Origin: Candidatus Scybalocola fimicaballi
GTDB lineage: Bacteria; Bacteroidota; Bacteroidia; Bacteroidales; Paludibacteraceae
NCBI GenBank assembly: GCA_002317115.1
Contig: DCIP01000007.1
Location: 1 to 6,454 of the forward strand
DNA length: 6,454 bases
Direction of reading: 5' to 3'
Positions 5,786 through 6,454 of this stretch are shown here, piece after piece. How positions within the stretch are numbered: position 1 is the stretch's first letter; every line of letters begins with the position of its first letter. Below the pieces are notes generated by a model. That model saw only the letters and a program-made list of their open reading frames with translations, ran no database searches and had not been told where the DNA came from. The translations under genes and the position numbers were made by a program.

Positions 5786-6454
5786 ATGATAAAAAAATTG
5801 CTTATGTGCGCTGCAGCCGCTGCAGTTTCTTTTTCAGCTCTTGCACAGGGTACTGACAGACAGAAGATGGGAACATTCGTTCACTCGTCATATCCACAGG
5901 TGAAGATTCCTATTGGTCCTAAGACATACGCAATATTGGAAGATGGAGAGATTTCAAGATCGGGTAGTGTTGTTTTTAATAATGTAAACATCAGCAGCAA
6001 GACAATAACAAACCAGTTGAACAGGGAAGGTGCTGATTTGATCATCAATGTTTCCAATTTTCATGAGGCCTTTCCAATCGAGGTTGATCGTTTTGATCCA
6101 AGACATAAATATGCAAGATGGAGCAGCACTCCTAAAGAGGGTCATCATCGTCCACATCCGGGATTTGCTTGTGCGTTCATGCATAAAGATTTGAGTTATT
6201 TCGTTACTCTTTCCACAGCTGACGGTACTATTCTTTACGAGAATCCAGTAGCAGAGAGTGTCGAGTACAACTCAGGTTGGTGGGGAACAGAGGCTGCTGC
6301 TGTGGATAGTGTTCAGAGAGCATCTGCAAGTCAGACAATGGGCAGATTGATTTATAGAAACAATGCTGCTCTATCTCAGTTGGTCGGCTCTTCTTACATG
6401 ATGGACTACAGAAGTATCCACTGCTACAAGGCAGAGCCTAAGCGTAAGCAGCCA
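5786..6454 (+). CDS. Secreted protein of unknown function (3' end outside window)
   Basis: An open frame runs from ATG at 5786 to the right edge (223 residues seen, no stop). Residues 1-20 are a clear signal peptide: MIKK, a hydrophobic Ala-rich core, and ALA before Gln21, where cleavage is expected. No lipobox surrounds Cys8, so a lipoprotein is unlikely. An in-frame ATG at 5780 would add only two residues (MY); 5786 gives the more typical signal peptide. I do not recognise the mature part. It has a His-rich patch (His120, 121, 124 and 133, with Cys129 nearby), a GWWGTEAAA segment (about 172-180), and a basic end at the window edge (EPKRKQP). Its own promoter with a palindrome precedes it, and a terminator separates it from the upstream gene, so it starts a separate unit. 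Location in the periplasm, outer membrane or outside is inferred from the signal peptide only. Confidence 0.85.
   Translation, partial: MIKKLLMCAAAAAVSFSALAQGTDRQKMGTFVHSSYPQVKIPIGPKTYAILEDGEISRSGSVVFNNVNISSKTITNQLNREGADLIINVSNFHEAFPIEVDRFDPRHKYARWSSTPKEGHHRPHPGFACAFMHKDLSYFVTLSTADGTILYENPVAESVEYNSGWWGTEAAAVDSVQRASASQTMGRLIYRNNAALSQLVGSSYMMDYRSIHCYKAEPKRKQP

Noticed and set aside
5807..5809. Lipoprotein cysteine (Cys8 of the last protein)
   Set aside because: The preceding residues LLM do not form a lipobox, the position is too close to the N-terminus, and a good signal peptidase I site (ALA before Gln21) follows.
5805..5825. Duplicated CGCTGCAG in the last gene as a functional repeat
   Set aside because: It simply encodes the Ala-rich core of the signal peptide; GCT/GCA/GCC codons explain it.
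5954..6184. 76-codon minus-strand open frame near the right end
   Set aside because: It is antisense to the secreted protein frame, which has a signal peptide and a matched promoter.

Overview
The window looks like chromosomal DNA from a Bacteroidota species, most likely order Bacteroidales and of a Prevotella- or Bacteroides-like type. Four things point there. Three intergenic sites match the Bacteroidota promoter pattern (TTG/TTTG at -33, about 20 nt, then TAnnTTTG at -7). No gene start has a Shine-Dalgarno sequence; the leaders are A/T-rich instead. A large C10-family cysteine protease carries a C-terminal tail like the sorting domain of the type IX secretion system (T9SS). Short 7-bp tandem repeats and palindromes fill the gaps between genes. 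The genus cannot be fixed from this window.

Layout, left to right. (1) Positions 1-44 appear to be the last codons of an unidentified + strand gene. (2) Positions 44-135 hold a 4 x 7 bp tandem array and a pair of GC-rich hairpins, the second followed by TTTT, between that gene and the convergent tadA. (3) tadA (151-600, minus) encodes the tRNA adenosine deaminase that makes inosine 34. (4) A 984-residue secreted C10 (streptopain-like) protease gene (607-3561, minus) lies 6 nt upstream of tadA, so the two probably share a transcript; a second 7-bp array forms the junction. (5) Positions 3562-3697 are a compact divergent promoter region with one well-formed promoter facing each way. (6) A 633-residue membrane-anchored enzyme of the LTA-synthase-like branch of the sulfatase/alkaline-phosphatase superfamily (3698-5599, plus) ends in a hairpin terminator. 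(7) Positions 5600-5785 contain that terminator, a nested hairpin, and a promoter whose spacer is almost filled by an 11-bp palindrome. (8) A secreted protein of unknown function starts at 5786 and runs off the right edge.

The genes do not form an obvious single pathway. tadA is a housekeeping gene. The protease, the envelope phospho-transferase-like enzyme and the last protein all act at or beyond the inner membrane. I see no CRISPR array, tRNA or rRNA gene, transposase or phage gene. I do not see a convincing new multi-gene system. The most checkable oddities are the palindrome within the last promoter, the 7-bp arrays that start at stop codons on both sides of tadA, and a substituted active-site-motif residue in the protease.
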